From positions 1 to 64,000 of the forward strand of contig DUCO01000037.1 in NCBI GenBank assembly GCA_012959765.1: a stretch of 64,000 nucleotides of DNA, given 5' to 3'. Of the stretch, positions 9,646 to 18,310 are shown one piece after another. The notes under the pieces were generated by a model. It was not told the origin of the DNA. It worked only from the letters and a program-made list of their open reading frames with translations, and made no database searches. Every line of letters begins with the position of its first letter. Position 1 is the stretch's first letter. The translations under genes were made by a program, and so were the position numbers. The stretch comes from Dehalococcoidia bacterium. GTDB lineage: Bacteria > Chloroflexota > Dehalococcoidia > Lucifugimonadales > Lucifugimonadaceae.

Positions 9646-12600
9646 TCAGCCACTCTTCCCTGAAGTTCGTACGGTTTCGGCAACGTTAATTCGCCGCACC
9701 GACATAATGTCAAAAATCAAAATCACAACAGCTACAACAACCAGCGCCCCAATAAGCCCACCAACGTAGCTCCAGTTAGTAGAAAACACGATCGGTGGCA
9801 GTGAATTCACGTTCGAATCGGTCTGTGAAGCAGTGTCGACTGCCAACCGAGCCATAATAAACCCGGTGCCAATACCGGCCGCTAGTCCCACGATCAACAC
9901 AACCATCTGCTCTATAACGCTGATGAACACCAACCCGCGTCGTCTAACGCCAAGCGACCGCAACACCGCAAGGTTGAAAACATCGCCCGCTGGTCGCATC
10001 GGAACGAACGTCAGGAAGCCCAACAGCGCCAACCCAATCGCAAGCGCAGCCGTAACTATCGAAGCCCCGCGCCACCCGGCTACCGCCAGAGGAGTCACCA
10101 CCGATGAGCGCTGTATCTCTTCTCGATCAACCAAACTGTGCAACCCACCAATGGTCGTTGAAATCCTGTCGATAACGTCGACATTGCCCAGAGAGCCTTC
10201 ATCACTCTCATCCAGCCCAATAAATACCTCTTGGGCGACGCCAGCCGAGTTCGCACTGCTCAACGAAAGATGACGCCAGAGCTGCCCAACATCGGTAACC
10301 GCAAACCCACCACCCTCGGGATTCACCGTAGGGAAGTAGTCGGTAACACCAATAATTCGCAACGGAATAGAACGGCCAAAAACATGAGCTACCGTCGTGT
10401 CGCCAACCAGAAGATTACTGTTATCCAGAGCGGTCTGGCTGAACAGAATCGGCACAGTATCAGAGCTCAATCTAACAACCCCGCGAACACCAAGATCAGT
10501 CCCAACGCCAAGATCGATCTGCAAACCGTTTTGAATCTCGCTACTGTTGCCGCTATTTCGCACATAGCTAAACCCAGAAACCGCAGTGTCGACACCCTCC
10601 GAAGAAGCAAGCGCCGACCATAGCCCCGGATCGTCAAACGACTCAAGCACATGATTGACGGCGTACCCTCCCTGCGGCCCAAGAGCATCCTGGTACATCA
10701 AATCGTCAACCTGAATACTCGTCGGTGTACCAAGCTCGTCCGGGGTCAACTCAAAGAAGGTCAGCCCAACAACCTCTACCGGTCGTTTGGCTAACGACGG
10801 AATTTTGCCCAGCCTCACCTGCCAGTCCTTGCTCGTCGCAGGACCAACCCCCACCGAATGAGAAAGTCCATTCGCATCGATAATCCTGATACTCGCCCGA
10901 ATATTCCGCTCAATCACCGTGGAACGCATTACGAAACCGATGCGATCCGCGGATTCAGGCACCAGTATCGGTTGGGTTTCTGCCTCACTTCCAAGCTCAC
11001 TCAGCAACCCGGCAATATCGCCCTCTGCATAGTCTTCTCGAAACACCCCGATCTCACCGAACTCAGCCGGCTCAATAGCGAGGAAATCAAACACCTCACC
11101 CTCGCCACCAAGCCGAATAGTTCCAGTCGTGCGTAGCCCCGCCGAAACGTTTTCAACGCCCTCGATACCACGCACCCTATCCAGAACACTTGTCCTGTCA
11201 CCACTGTTCAAATCCACCGGGAATACACGAAGATCCGCCCCAACCTCGTAGCCCGACTGATCGGCGGCGCCCTGTTCCAAAGTTGCCGCAACAGTCGCAG
11301 AAAGCATCGCCGTACCGGCGGTCATCCCAAGAATCGCAGCGGGCCAGGCGTACGTCAGCGGTATCCTGGCAAACAACGCCGAAATCAAATGAGCCCACAC
11401 AGGCCCGCGCCTCACCAACCCATTCGAAATCAAACGCACAATAGGCGGAAGGACGCGCAGCGAAAGCATTACCGCAACCGCAAGGAATATAGCTGGAGCG
11501 AAAACCAGAAGCGGATTCACCTTTACGATCTCTTCGCCAGTTTGCTGGGCCGTCGTGACCGACGATTCAGTCGATAAATCCCACAGAACCACGCCACCAA
11601 AAACGAAGAACAACAAATCAAGATATTGACGCTGGAAGAACGGCTTACCCTCTACCCGTCTTCTCGATAATTGATCGTTTCCAACCGTACGCCCTCCTCC
11701 CTTCCAAACACCCCACTGCATGAAGCCAAGAATTCCCAGGCCCCCAAGCAGCGACCACGCAAACGCCTGCCAACTCAAGTACACCGGCATGCCCAAACCC
11801 AGCCGAATCGCTTCGTATTCAGGCAACCATCCAATCACAATAATCACTCCGTAAGCCACAAACGGGGCAACTAATGCAGGCAGAAGAACCAGCAAAACCG
11901 ACTCGATCAGGAACAGAATCGCCACCTGCTGGCGGCCCAATCCTCTTGCCCACATCCGCGCCGTATCCACCCTGCGGCGCGCCATCAAAGCCCCAGCCGC
12001 CATCACCGAGTAGTAACCCGCTGCAAGCAGCAAAACCCCACCCATCATCAAAGTGGGAATTCGAGCGAAAGCAATCTTTTGTCCAAGCGATCTCAGCGGG
12101 TTTTCAAGTGCAGATATCGCCTTCGACTCAGGCAATCCCCGGCGAAGCTCATGGCCGATCAATTCGACCTGTTCAGCCGTAAACGCCGGGCTCTGACGCT
12201 CCAACATATCCGCGTCGAGCTGCACCAGCCAACGGTTTGTTCCGATAGAAGCCGGGCCACCCGTAACAGCTGCAAACAGACCATTTCGAGTAAAGAACAA
12301 CGGCAACTGGAATCGAGCACCCGGAGCCGGCCTTCCAGGCGATAGCGCCACTGATCCTAGCCCCAACCAAAAATCTTCATCCGGATCGTTGGGCTCGAAC
12401 AAACCGACTACGCGAACCATCAAATAAGGGAGATCATTCGGTCTGGGCGATAGCCAGATTTCTTGGTCCACAGCTATGCCTAACTCGTCGGCTCGTTCTT
12501 TCGGAACCACAGCCTCGGCAACCAGATGCGTATCAAGCCGTTCAATAGAAGATAGCGGTGCCCGTCCATCAACAATCACCGAGCCATTCAAAAACCCATC

Positions 12601-12975
12601 GAAGCGCTGAAGAGTCGCGAGATCAGGCTTAACCCCGACGGTTATCGAGTCCGCCTCGGTCCCCCAAAAATGAGGTCGAGTGTGCGATTCCTGCCCAACA
12701 CCAACAATAAGATCGCCAAAAACCTCCAGTGCCACATTCACCCGCTCCGTGGCAGCCGAAACCGATGAATCGGTCAACGGCAGTTCCTCGACCACAATCT
12801 GCATGTTCCGGTGCGAAGAAGAAAGAGTCGTAAGCGTCGAACGCAACCCCAGCGATTCGATGGTGCCCAGATACATCGGCGCACCCGCAAGAATCGCCGT
12901 CATAACCAACACGCCAACCATTAGGGCAAGCATCTGGTAAAAATCAGCGCGTAAACGCCGGCGGAAAATCAGCAA
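9646..12975 (-). CDS. Very large FtsX/MacB-type ABC permease (first of pair)
   Basis: This 1109-residue membrane protein is a diverged sibling of the next gene. It has an N-terminal segment near 12-33 and a ~280-residue extracytoplasmic domain. Helices follow around 320-440 and 465-560, then a second extracytoplasmic domain and three C-terminal helices near 960-1095. The segment starting GADLRVFPVDL after the central helices is the second MacB-like periplasmic-core start. The TTG start at 12975 is the track choice; no strong ribosome site precedes it. The downstream permease starts one base after its stop, so the two probably form a heterodimer. The transported molecule cannot be inferred. 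Confidence 0.8.
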   Translation of the reverse strand: MLIFRRRLRADFYQMLALMVGVLVMTAILAGAPMYLGTIESLGLRSTLTTLSSSHRNMQIVVEELPLTDSSVSAATERVNVALEVFGDLIVGVGQESHTRPHFWGTEADSITVGVKPDLATLQRFDGFLNGSVIVDGRAPLSSIERLDTHLVAEAVVPKERADELGIAVDQEIWLSPRPNDLPYLMVRVVGLFEPNDPDEDFWLGLGSVALSPGRPAPGARFQLPLFFTRNGLFAAVTGGPASIGTNRWLVQLDADMLERQSPAFTAEQVELIGHELRRGLPESKAISALENPLRSLGQKIAFARIPTLMMGGVLLLAAGYYSVMAAGALMARRRVDTARMWARGLGRQQVAILFLIESVLLVLLPALVAPFVAYGVIIVIGWLPEYEAIRLGLGMPVYLSWQAFAWSLLGGLGILGFMQWGVWKGGGRTVGNDQLSRRRVEGKPFFQRQYLDLLFFVFGGVVLWDLSTESSVTTAQQTGEEIVKVNPLLVFAPAIFLAVAVMLSLRVLPPIVRLISNGLVRRGPVWAHLISALFARIPLTYAWPAAILGMTAGTAMLSATVAATLEQGAADQSGYEVGADLRVFPVDLNSGDRTSVLDRVRGIEGVENVSAGLRTTGTIRLGGEGEVFDFLAIEPAEFGEIGVFREDYAEGDIAGLLSELGSEAETQPILVPESADRIGFVMRSTVIERNIRASIRIIDANGLSHSVGVGPATSKDWQVRLGKIPSLAKRPVEVVGLTFFELTPDELGTPTSIQVDDLMYQDALGPQGGYAVNHVLESFDDPGLWSALASSEGVDTAVSGFSYVRNSGNSSEIQNGLQIDLGVGTDLGVRGVVRLSSDTVPILFSQTALDNSNLLVGDTTVAHVFGRSIPLRIIGVTDYFPTVNPEGGGFAVTDVGQLWRHLSLSSANSAGVAQEVFIGLDESDEGSLGNVDVIDRISTTIGGLHSLVDREEIQRSSVVTPLAVAGWRGASIVTAALAIGLALLGFLTFVPMRPAGDVFNLAVLRSLGVRRRGLVFISVIEQMVVLIVGLAAGIGTGFIMARLAVDTASQTDSNVNSLPPIVFSTNWSYVGGLIGALVVVAVVILIFDIMSVRRINVAETVRTSGKSG

Positions 12976-13799
12976 AGTTAATTCTGGTCAGTCAATCGTT
13001 AGTCATTTAGATCACGAAGAAGCAGACAGCTGATAGATATTAGTTGATACCCACAACCCCCGATGCAGTTAATTCACCGAATTCAGATCAAAATAGCGAG
13101 CTGGCGTTAAAAAACGTGTCCACCAGTGGCCCGCGCACGCCCGGATCAGCCAACACTTACTTGAAGATCAACTTCGCCACGAATCGATTTCTCAAACCTC
13201 TAAATCACACTCTTTTCTGCACCTCGCAGACCCACTGAAAACTCACACCAGCCACCCGTAGCAGCGGCAGTTCTACGGGCGACGATCATCCCATTTCCAG
13301 CTCAAACAGTATCGAATTCCTGTTTCAGGCCATTTTTTCAGCATCGGCCAATATCGAATCGTGAGTGCCTACCATTCGCACCAATCCCCCACTCCCGCAT
13401 AGGTAATTCCGCCTAGTACACCAATTCTCGGCTACACGGAAACTTCAAGTCTTCCAAGTTCACTCCCTAGAGTCTGCTCACACCAACTGCGGGGGGTTGT
13501 CCCCAGCAGTCGCATGCGGTGGACACCCGCATGTACGAATCGGCAAAACGACACGATTGTTAATGAGATTTCTTGAGAATTAGGCCAGATGCGCAACGAT
13601 CATGCTCACCATTACCTGAATCGCAATGTTGTGGTGCGCGCAAAATCGAACAGGCATCGACCTTACATCTAACGGAACTTACACACACACGGAACCTCCA
13701 ATCAGTTGTGTATCGGATGAGGAAAGAATTTTTGGGATTGGGAAGCGAACAGTATCCGGCTGGTAGCAGATATCGATTCCCCGTTTTCGAAATAACGCA
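12976..13799. other. Gene-free stretch with two adjacent hairpins
   Basis: No ORF here has convincing protein character. The stretch separates the permease operon from a decayed small membrane gene. Near its centre are two neighbouring hairpins. One is ctgcgggg..cccc-a-gcag with a single bulge (about 13485-13508). The other has a perfect 7-bp stem, catgcgg and ccgcatg, with a 7-base loop (13513-13533). Neither has a T-run, so they are not simple terminators; a structured leader or small RNA is possible. Otherwise nothing recognised. Confidence 0.4.
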
Positions 13800-14116
13800 A
13801 TGAGCAAGTATCGGCTAACTACGCTGTTCATAGTCATCAGTGTTCTTACACTGGGCACGGCGGCGCTTGCCCTCAACCATCTCGCAATCCGTACTGCCGA
13901 GAATAATTTAGCCGAGTTTTCCACGAAAAGATCGAAAACTACAGAATTTCCGAACTGCAGATATCGGCCGTAGAAGTCGAAATCAACTCCACGTTCAGCG
14001 CACCCGCCGAAAAGAACGCAACCATTCAGTTCGGCATCATGATCGGCGGAGTGGTCGCAGTGTTCCTGGTCGTCGCATCGCTAATCGCAATCCGCCGACA
14101 ATGGGGCAAGCCCTAA
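13800..14116 (+). pseudogene. Small two-helix membrane protein, single-base frameshift
   Basis: From ATG 13800 the frame encodes a clear membrane segment (LTTLFIVISVLTLGTAALAL) and then LAIRTAENNLAEF before running into a stop. Shifted by one base at about 13915, the DNA continues as VFHEKIENYRISELQISAVEVEINSTFSAPAEKN and a second helix, IMIGGVVAVFLVVASLIAI, ending in RRQWGKP. Joined, this gives a protein of about 105 residues with a short extracytoplasmic domain between two membrane segments. No family was recognised. Its end overlaps the convergent SelA-like gene by four bases. The frameshift may be a real lesion or a sequence error. Confidence 0.5.
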
Positions 14117-15258
14117 CCCAGCACCTCAGCCAACCGGCGCGCCGCCATCTCTGCCTGCCCATCCCGCAGATTAATCGGGTTGATCGAAACCGAATCAACG
14201 CTTCGGTCATAGGTCACAAACACCCGCGGCTCACCCTCAAGCATCTCCTTTAACAGCGCGTCAGGGTCGACCCCGGTTGCCTCGCTGTTCAACCGAACCA
14301 CAACCGTCGGTACGTGGTACTTGTGCGGATCATGCTCGATCGAAACGCTAACGCCGTCCAGCGCCTGCAAAATCTCGTAAGCAGGCTCAATACTCGCCCG
14401 ATACGACACCATCAGCGCACCGTCATCCTGCTCCATAAACAGCTTGAGCGCGGTGTACAAACCCACCATCTCTTCACGGGTAACCTTTTGCGGCCTGCCT
14501 ATCGAATGATTCGGCGGGCCGTTAGCCACAGCGGCCTCGACCAAGTCTTTGCGACCAAACAGCAATCCAGTCCCCTGCGGACCCCGAATGAACTTGCCCC
14601 CGCTGAACGTCACCAGATCAGCCCCATCGCTTATGTAACGACTCAGGTTGCTCTTTGGCGGCAACATCGCAGCAGCATCAACGATCACCGGCACACCATG
14701 CGCATGGGCAATCTCCGAAAGCTTCGGAAGACTCAGCCCCTTCTGCGCAATACCCGGACCAAACAAATAGTTCACTGCCGCGGTTTTCTCCGTAAAAGCC
14801 GCCTCAAGCTCTTCTTCCAGCGTTCCGTCGATACTCCCGATCTCAACCAGTTTCGCCCCGGTAAAGCCGTACATATCGCTGTAACCGCCGCGATGGACTT
14901 TCTGGATGATCAACTCATCCTTCATGCCGTCCGTATTCGGAAGCTGCCGTACTTTCGCTGGGTTGGTTCCCGTCATACACGCCGCCATCGATAACACCAC
15001 ACCACCGGCAGCACCGCTCACCACAATCCCGGATTCAGCACCCGATACCTGAGCAATGTATTCGCCGACCTTATCGTTCAGTTCCTGCAACCCGATAAAC
15101 GACTGCGAAGCCAACGCCATCGCCTCCATCACTTCTGGCCGTGGCTCCGACCCGCCATACGAAGTGATCGTCCCCGCAGCATGAATCACAGGGCGTAAAC
15201 CCAACTCGTCATACACAGGATTATTCAATGGGCCATTACCCGAAGCATTGCTTGTCAT
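14113..15258 (-). CDS. SelA-like PLP-dependent enzyme (D-glucosaminate-6-phosphate ammonia-lyase type)
   Basis: This 381-residue fold-type I PLP enzyme belongs to the L-seryl-tRNA(Sec) selenium transferase-like family. It is closer to the metabolic DgaE-type lyases and racemases than to real SelA, because it lacks SelA's RNA-binding N-terminus. The opening LGLRPVIHAAGTITSYGGS is typical. The PLP lysine is probably K222 in TFSGGKFIRGPQGTG, with D194 (IVDAAAMLPP) contacting the pyridine nitrogen. Known relatives deaminate amino-sugar acids to 2-keto-3-deoxy acids, which would suit the sugar-acid genes nearby. It stands alone between the broken membrane gene and DUF1028. Confidence 0.8.
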   Translation of the reverse strand: MTSNASGNGPLNNPVYDELGLRPVIHAAGTITSYGGSEPRPEVMEAMALASQSFIGLQELNDKVGEYIAQVSGAESGIVVSGAAGGVVLSMAACMTGTNPAKVRQLPNTDGMKDELIIQKVHRGGYSDMYGFTGAKLVEIGSIDGTLEEELEAAFTEKTAAVNYLFGPGIAQKGLSLPKLSEIAHAHGVPVIVDAAAMLPPKSNLSRYISDGADLVTFSGGKFIRGPQGTGLLFGRKDLVEAAVANGPPNHSIGRPQKVTREEMVGLYTALKLFMEQDDGALMVSYRASIEPAYEILQALDGVSVSIEHDPHKYHVPTVVVRLNSEATGVDPDALLKEMLEGEPRVFVTYDRSVDSVSINPINLRDGQAEMAARRLAEVLG

Positions 15259-15458
15259 CTACAGAATCTTTCAGTAAATCTAAATACCAGCGAATCACAT
15301 GGCGCACATTACACCCAAAAACATCACCGCAGCCCCGCCTATTCCCCGGTGCCTGAGGAGCCCCATCTAATCCCAAGCGCCGGGAACAACATCAAAGCCG
15401 GTCTCAACTTCGCAGGTCGATCGCTCAGAAAAAGACCACTGACACTAAAATAACCCCC

Positions 15459-16178
15459 ATGACCTTCACAATCCTCGGCCGCAACTCCCAAACAGGTGAA
15501 CTCGGCATCGCCATCGCCACCTACTCCCTCGCTGTCGGAGCAACCTGCCCCCAAATCCTGCCCGGCATCGGCGTCGCAACCTCCCAAGCATCCACAAACC
15601 CGGCCATTGGCGAAGAAATCATGGAACTGATCGAAGACGGCACCCAACCAGCCGAAGCCTTCGCCCAAGCTCTCGCCAACGACTCACATCACGAATACCG
15701 CCAGATCGCGTTTCTTGGCCCAAACGGCGATTCTCTTGTTCATTCAGGTGCAAACATCAAACCATCCAGCGGTCACGTAAATGGAGATAACTGCATAGCA
15801 ATCGGAAACTTTCTGGCGAACGACCAGGTGCTCCAAATGATGGTCGACGGATTCTCAGAGCCCAATATGAATTCCGATTCGCCGACAACCCTCGCCGAGC
15901 AACTCCTTTCCGCACTCGACTCCGGCAAGCAAGCCGGTGGCCAATCGGGAGCAGGCAACACTCACCTACCCGAACGCTCCGCATGCCTGATAGTCGGCGC
16001 ATCGGGCGAACGCTTCCCAATCGACATCCGAATCGACGTCTCAACCAACGCCATACCCGAACTACGCTCCGCCTACGAAACCTACCTGCCAATGCACGGC
16101 TACTACCTCAACCGCGCCCAAAACCCAACCAACCTCCCCTCTCAAAACGAATGGCCAAGACAACTCGAATCAAATTAG
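15459..16178 (+). CDS. DUF1028 family protein (Ntn-hydrolase-like)
   Basis: This 239-residue protein matches DUF1028. It starts MTFTILGRNSQTGELGIAIATYS, then has GATCPQ..GVGVATSQA-like sequence and a NPAIGEEIMELIEDGTQPAEA segment. Members have an Ntn-hydrolase-like fold and often sit beside peptidase or amide-catabolism genes, but their reaction is unestablished. No signal peptide is present. It is divergent from the SelA-like gene, sharing about 200 bases of upstream DNA. The C-terminal part is of normal length and intact. Confidence 0.8.
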   Translation: MTFTILGRNSQTGELGIAIATYSLAVGATCPQILPGIGVATSQASTNPAIGEEIMELIEDGTQPAEAFAQALANDSHHEYRQIAFLGPNGDSLVHSGANIKPSSGHVNGDNCIAIGNFLANDQVLQMMVDGFSEPNMNSDSPTTLAEQLLSALDSGKQAGGQSGAGNTHLPERSACLIVGASGERFPIDIRIDVSTNAIPELRSAYETYLPMHGYYLNRAQNPTNLPSQNEWPRQLESN

Positions 16179-16195
16179 CGGCTCTCTTGCCGCTT

Positions 16196-16245
16196 CCTAA
16201 GCGAAGTCATCGGAGTCGAAGGACCTGGGGCGAGGGTCGCGAAAA
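16196..16245 (+). repeat. Dispersed repeat, gcgaagtcatcgg family
   Basis: The segment reads cctaagcgaagtcatcgg followed by agtcgaagg and a G-rich tail. Related copies are at 34157, 36761 and 41996 (same strand) and at 27914 and 50834 (opposite strand), always between genes. Function unknown. Confidence 0.7.
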
Positions 16246-16301
16246 CCGTCGACCCCACCACCACGTTGCGATCACAGCTTCACCCACATCCCGCCACCAA
16301 C

Positions 16302-16328
16302 TGTCATGCTGAATTTATTTCAGTATCT
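16302..16328 (+). repeat. REP-like palindrome, gtcatcctgaa family (degenerate copy)
   Basis: tgtcatgctgaatttatttcagtatc is a degenerate member of the family whose consensus is gtcatcctgaa-n-ttcaggatc. The pairing ctgaa/ttcag is retained, while the outer stem carries mismatches. It lies between DUF1028 and the nitroreductase. Confidence 0.65.
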
Positions 16329-16433
16329 TTCTCACCCATCTGCAGCGACCTCCCCCACTCACAGCGCAAATAAGTCGTACCCTTCTCAAACCGCTCATCC
16401 ACAGCCCCAACCTGGTCTTCGCCTGAAAAATAA

Positions 16434-16447
16434 GGTGTCTAGACACC
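16434..16447. promoter_or_regulatory. Perfect 14-bp palindrome, candidate operator of the nitroreductase gene
   Basis: ggtgtct-agacacc is a perfect, loop-free inverted repeat ending 13 bases before the proposed TTG start and directly abutting its ribosome site (cggag). Such placement suits a dimeric repressor of the TetR, GntR or MarR type that blocks transcription of the nitroreductase. No regulator gene is adjacent, so the binding protein is unknown. Confidence 0.45.
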
Positions 16448-16460
16448 CCGGAGAACAACC

Positions 16461-17033
16461 TTGGTCCTCGACGCCATCCACTCACGACGCAACACCCGTG
16501 AATTCACCATCGCACCCGTTTCCGACTCAGCTCTGGAACTAATAATCGAAGCCGCAACCTGGGCACCAAACCACCGAAACACCGAACCGTGGCGATTTAT
16601 CGTTCTCTCCAAAGACGGTGCAATGCGCAAAAAAGTCGCACAAATCGTCCACGATTGGACCTTCGAGAACGTAAAAAATCCCAATCCAGAACGTCGCATT
16701 GCGACTTCCAGAGAAACCCAGCAGGAAATCCTCGATGCCCCGGCGTTTATGTACGCCTACTCGGTTCAGGGCCGCAACGACGAAGTAACTCACGAAAACT
16801 ACGCAGCCACCGCCTGCGCCGTTCAAAATCTGATATTGGCCGCCCACTCGCTCGGAATCGGAGTCGGCTGGAGTACCGGCAAGCCCTGTCTCGCCAACGT
16901 AGGCACCGCCATAGGAGCCGAACCCGACTGGGACATCGTCGGAGCCTTCTACATCGGCTACCCTGCCGAAGAACAAACCCAACAGTCACCAGCCAAACGC
17001 GCACCTGTAAACGATGTAACTATCTGGGCCTAG
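16461..17033 (+). CDS. Nitroreductase-family FMN oxidoreductase
   Basis: This 190-residue nitroreductase opens with the family signature AIHSRRNTREFT, whose arginines bind FMN phosphate, followed by AATWAPNHRNTEPWRF. Later AATACAVQNLILAAHSLGIGVGW forms the FMN/dimer helix. The TTG start is supported by ggag seven bases upstream. Such enzymes reduce quinones, nitro compounds or flavins with NAD(P)H as cytoplasmic dimers. A palindrome overlapping the leader suggests control by a repressor. It is convergent with the ketopantoate reductase-like gene, with only 15 bases between their ends. Confidence 0.85.
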   Translation: MVLDAIHSRRNTREFTIAPVSDSALELIIEAATWAPNHRNTEPWRFIVLSKDGAMRKKVAQIVHDWTFENVKNPNPERRIATSRETQQEILDAPAFMYAYSVQGRNDEVTHENYAATACAVQNLILAAHSLGIGVGWSTGKPCLANVGTAIGAEPDWDIVGAFYIGYPAEEQTQQSPAKRAPVNDVTIWA

Positions 17034-17048
17034 TGCCCTGACAGCAGC

Positions 17049-17960
17049 TCACGTAATAAATTCGCTCCCCTTGATCAACCTGGTCAAAGCGTCGTTCGCG
17101 GGTGTGGAAATCCCGTACTTGGCAGCCTCTCGAGCGACATATCCGTTCAGGGAATCAATCTCCGTCCTCACCCCACGATCCAAATGCTGCGACATCGAAA
17201 CCCGGTGAAACTTCTTCGAGCAATACTCTCGAATCGTCTCCAGCGGATCGGGATCATCAAGCTCAACTCTCTTCGCAGCCACGAACGCAAGAACCTCGCC
17301 GATCACCTGACGCTGGAACTCATCCAGTTCAGGAATTGCACGAATATGCCCCGGTTTCACATCCGTAATTGCGCAGATAGCGTTGATCCCGCAGTTGTGA
17401 ACAAACTTGCTCCAAATCGTTTTCATGATGTCGGCCTCGACAACCGGCAGCATATTCGCCAACTCAAGGTGCTCAACCAATAGCGCTAGCCGGTCACTCT
17501 CGGCCCCATCGATCTCACCAAGGTACGTCGGCCCTTCGTTGGTGTGACTTACTCGCCCCGTCCCAGGCATGTCACCGCTATGAAATGTCAGCCCACCTAA
17601 AACCCGATCGTCACCAAGTACATCAACCAGCACCTCGATGTTCCCGACACCATTTTGTAGCGACACAACGAAACCCTCTGGACCGAGAATCTCACTCGCA
17701 GTCTCCGCCGCTTCCCGTGTCGAATATCCGTTCACACAGACCATCGCAACATCCACGCCAGAAACTGTCGAAACGTCAGTCGTCGCAACCACCGAAGCCA
17801 AAAACTCACCGTACAACCCGTCCACCCTCAACCCGTCTCGGTTAATTGCGTCAACGTGATCGACAGCGATATCAATCAACACCACATCATGGCCGATCCG
17901 CGCCAGATTAGCCCCGTAAAGGCTTCCCATATTTCCAGCACCGATTATTGCGTAATGCAT
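17049..17960 (-). CDS. 2-dehydropantoate 2-reductase family protein
   Basis: A protein of about 303 residues with the ApbA/PanE layout. The N-terminal Rossmann motif is GAGNMGSLYG, QNGVGN lies near the nicotinamide, and a helical C-terminal domain carries the catalytic-lysine region IWSKFVHNCGINAI. I place the start at ATG 17960, seven codons inside the track ORF, because the dinucleotide motif should begin near the N-terminus and gggagg lies just upstream. PanE reduces ketopantoate in pantothenate synthesis. Several paralogues of unknown substrate exist, and no pan genes are nearby, so specificity is uncertain. Confidence 0.8.
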   Translation of the reverse strand: MHYAIIGAGNMGSLYGANLARIGHDVVLIDIAVDHVDAINRDGLRVDGLYGEFLASVVATTDVSTVSGVDVAMVCVNGYSTREAAETASEILGPEGFVVSLQNGVGNIEVLVDVLGDDRVLGGLTFHSGDMPGTGRVSHTNEGPTYLGEIDGAESDRLALLVEHLELANMLPVVEADIMKTIWSKFVHNCGINAICAITDVKPGHIRAIPELDEFQRQVIGEVLAFVAAKRVELDDPDPLETIREYCSKKFHRVSMSQHLDRGVRTEIDSLNGYVAREAAKYGISTPANDALTRLIKGSEFIT

Positions 17961-18212
17961 ACGCCTCCCAACAGCCAACAAAACACATTCAGTAATTCAC
18001 TCAGCAACACTCTACCGCCTGAGCGCGTCCCGAGAGCCACACCGGCACGACCAGCTCAACACAACGCAATCGCCAACGTCGCATAAACTCCCCACATAAC
18101 CAGCTTTCCTACACGGGAACCTTTTCCACATTCCTCCGTTGTAGTTAATAGAGGCGCCTCTGCTTTCTAAACACACCCAGTAAAACGGGTCGCAAAAGTT
18201 CGCAAGCAAAAA

Positions 18213-18249
18213 TAAAAACCTCTCACCGATTACCGATGGGAGGTTTTTT
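18213..18249. terminator. Bidirectional intrinsic terminator
   Basis: A stem of about 12 bp (aaaaacctctca with tgggaggttttt, including one G-U pair) encloses an 11-base loop. It has a T-run on each strand. It lies about 60 bases past the stop of the minus-strand dehydrogenase at 18311 and should terminate that transcript. The remaining part of the 17961-18310 gap holds only a hairpin repeat (18261) and no gene. Confidence 0.8.
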
Positions 18250-18260
18250 CTAACTATCTA

Positions 18261-18300
18261 GAACCAAGTCCTCCGACGACGCCCGGAGCCAAACGCCTCG
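18261..18300 (+). repeat. Covarying-hairpin repeat, copy 1
   Basis: caagtcctccgacgacgccc followed by ggagcc is a member of the family with fixed flanks caagt and acgcccgg. The stem here is gtc(c)tc / gacgac with one mismatch. It sits immediately downstream of the dehydrogenase gene. Confidence 0.65.
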
Positions 18301-18310
18301 CCAACCCCAA

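Noticed and set aside
12976-13799. tRNA or known riboswitch in the large gap
   Set aside because: No cloverleaf, CCA end or recognisable aptamer core could be drawn; only the two hairpins were supported.
14113-15258. True selenocysteine synthase SelA
   Set aside because: Too short, lacks the SelA N-terminal domain, and no selB, selC or in-frame UGA selenoprotein context was seen.
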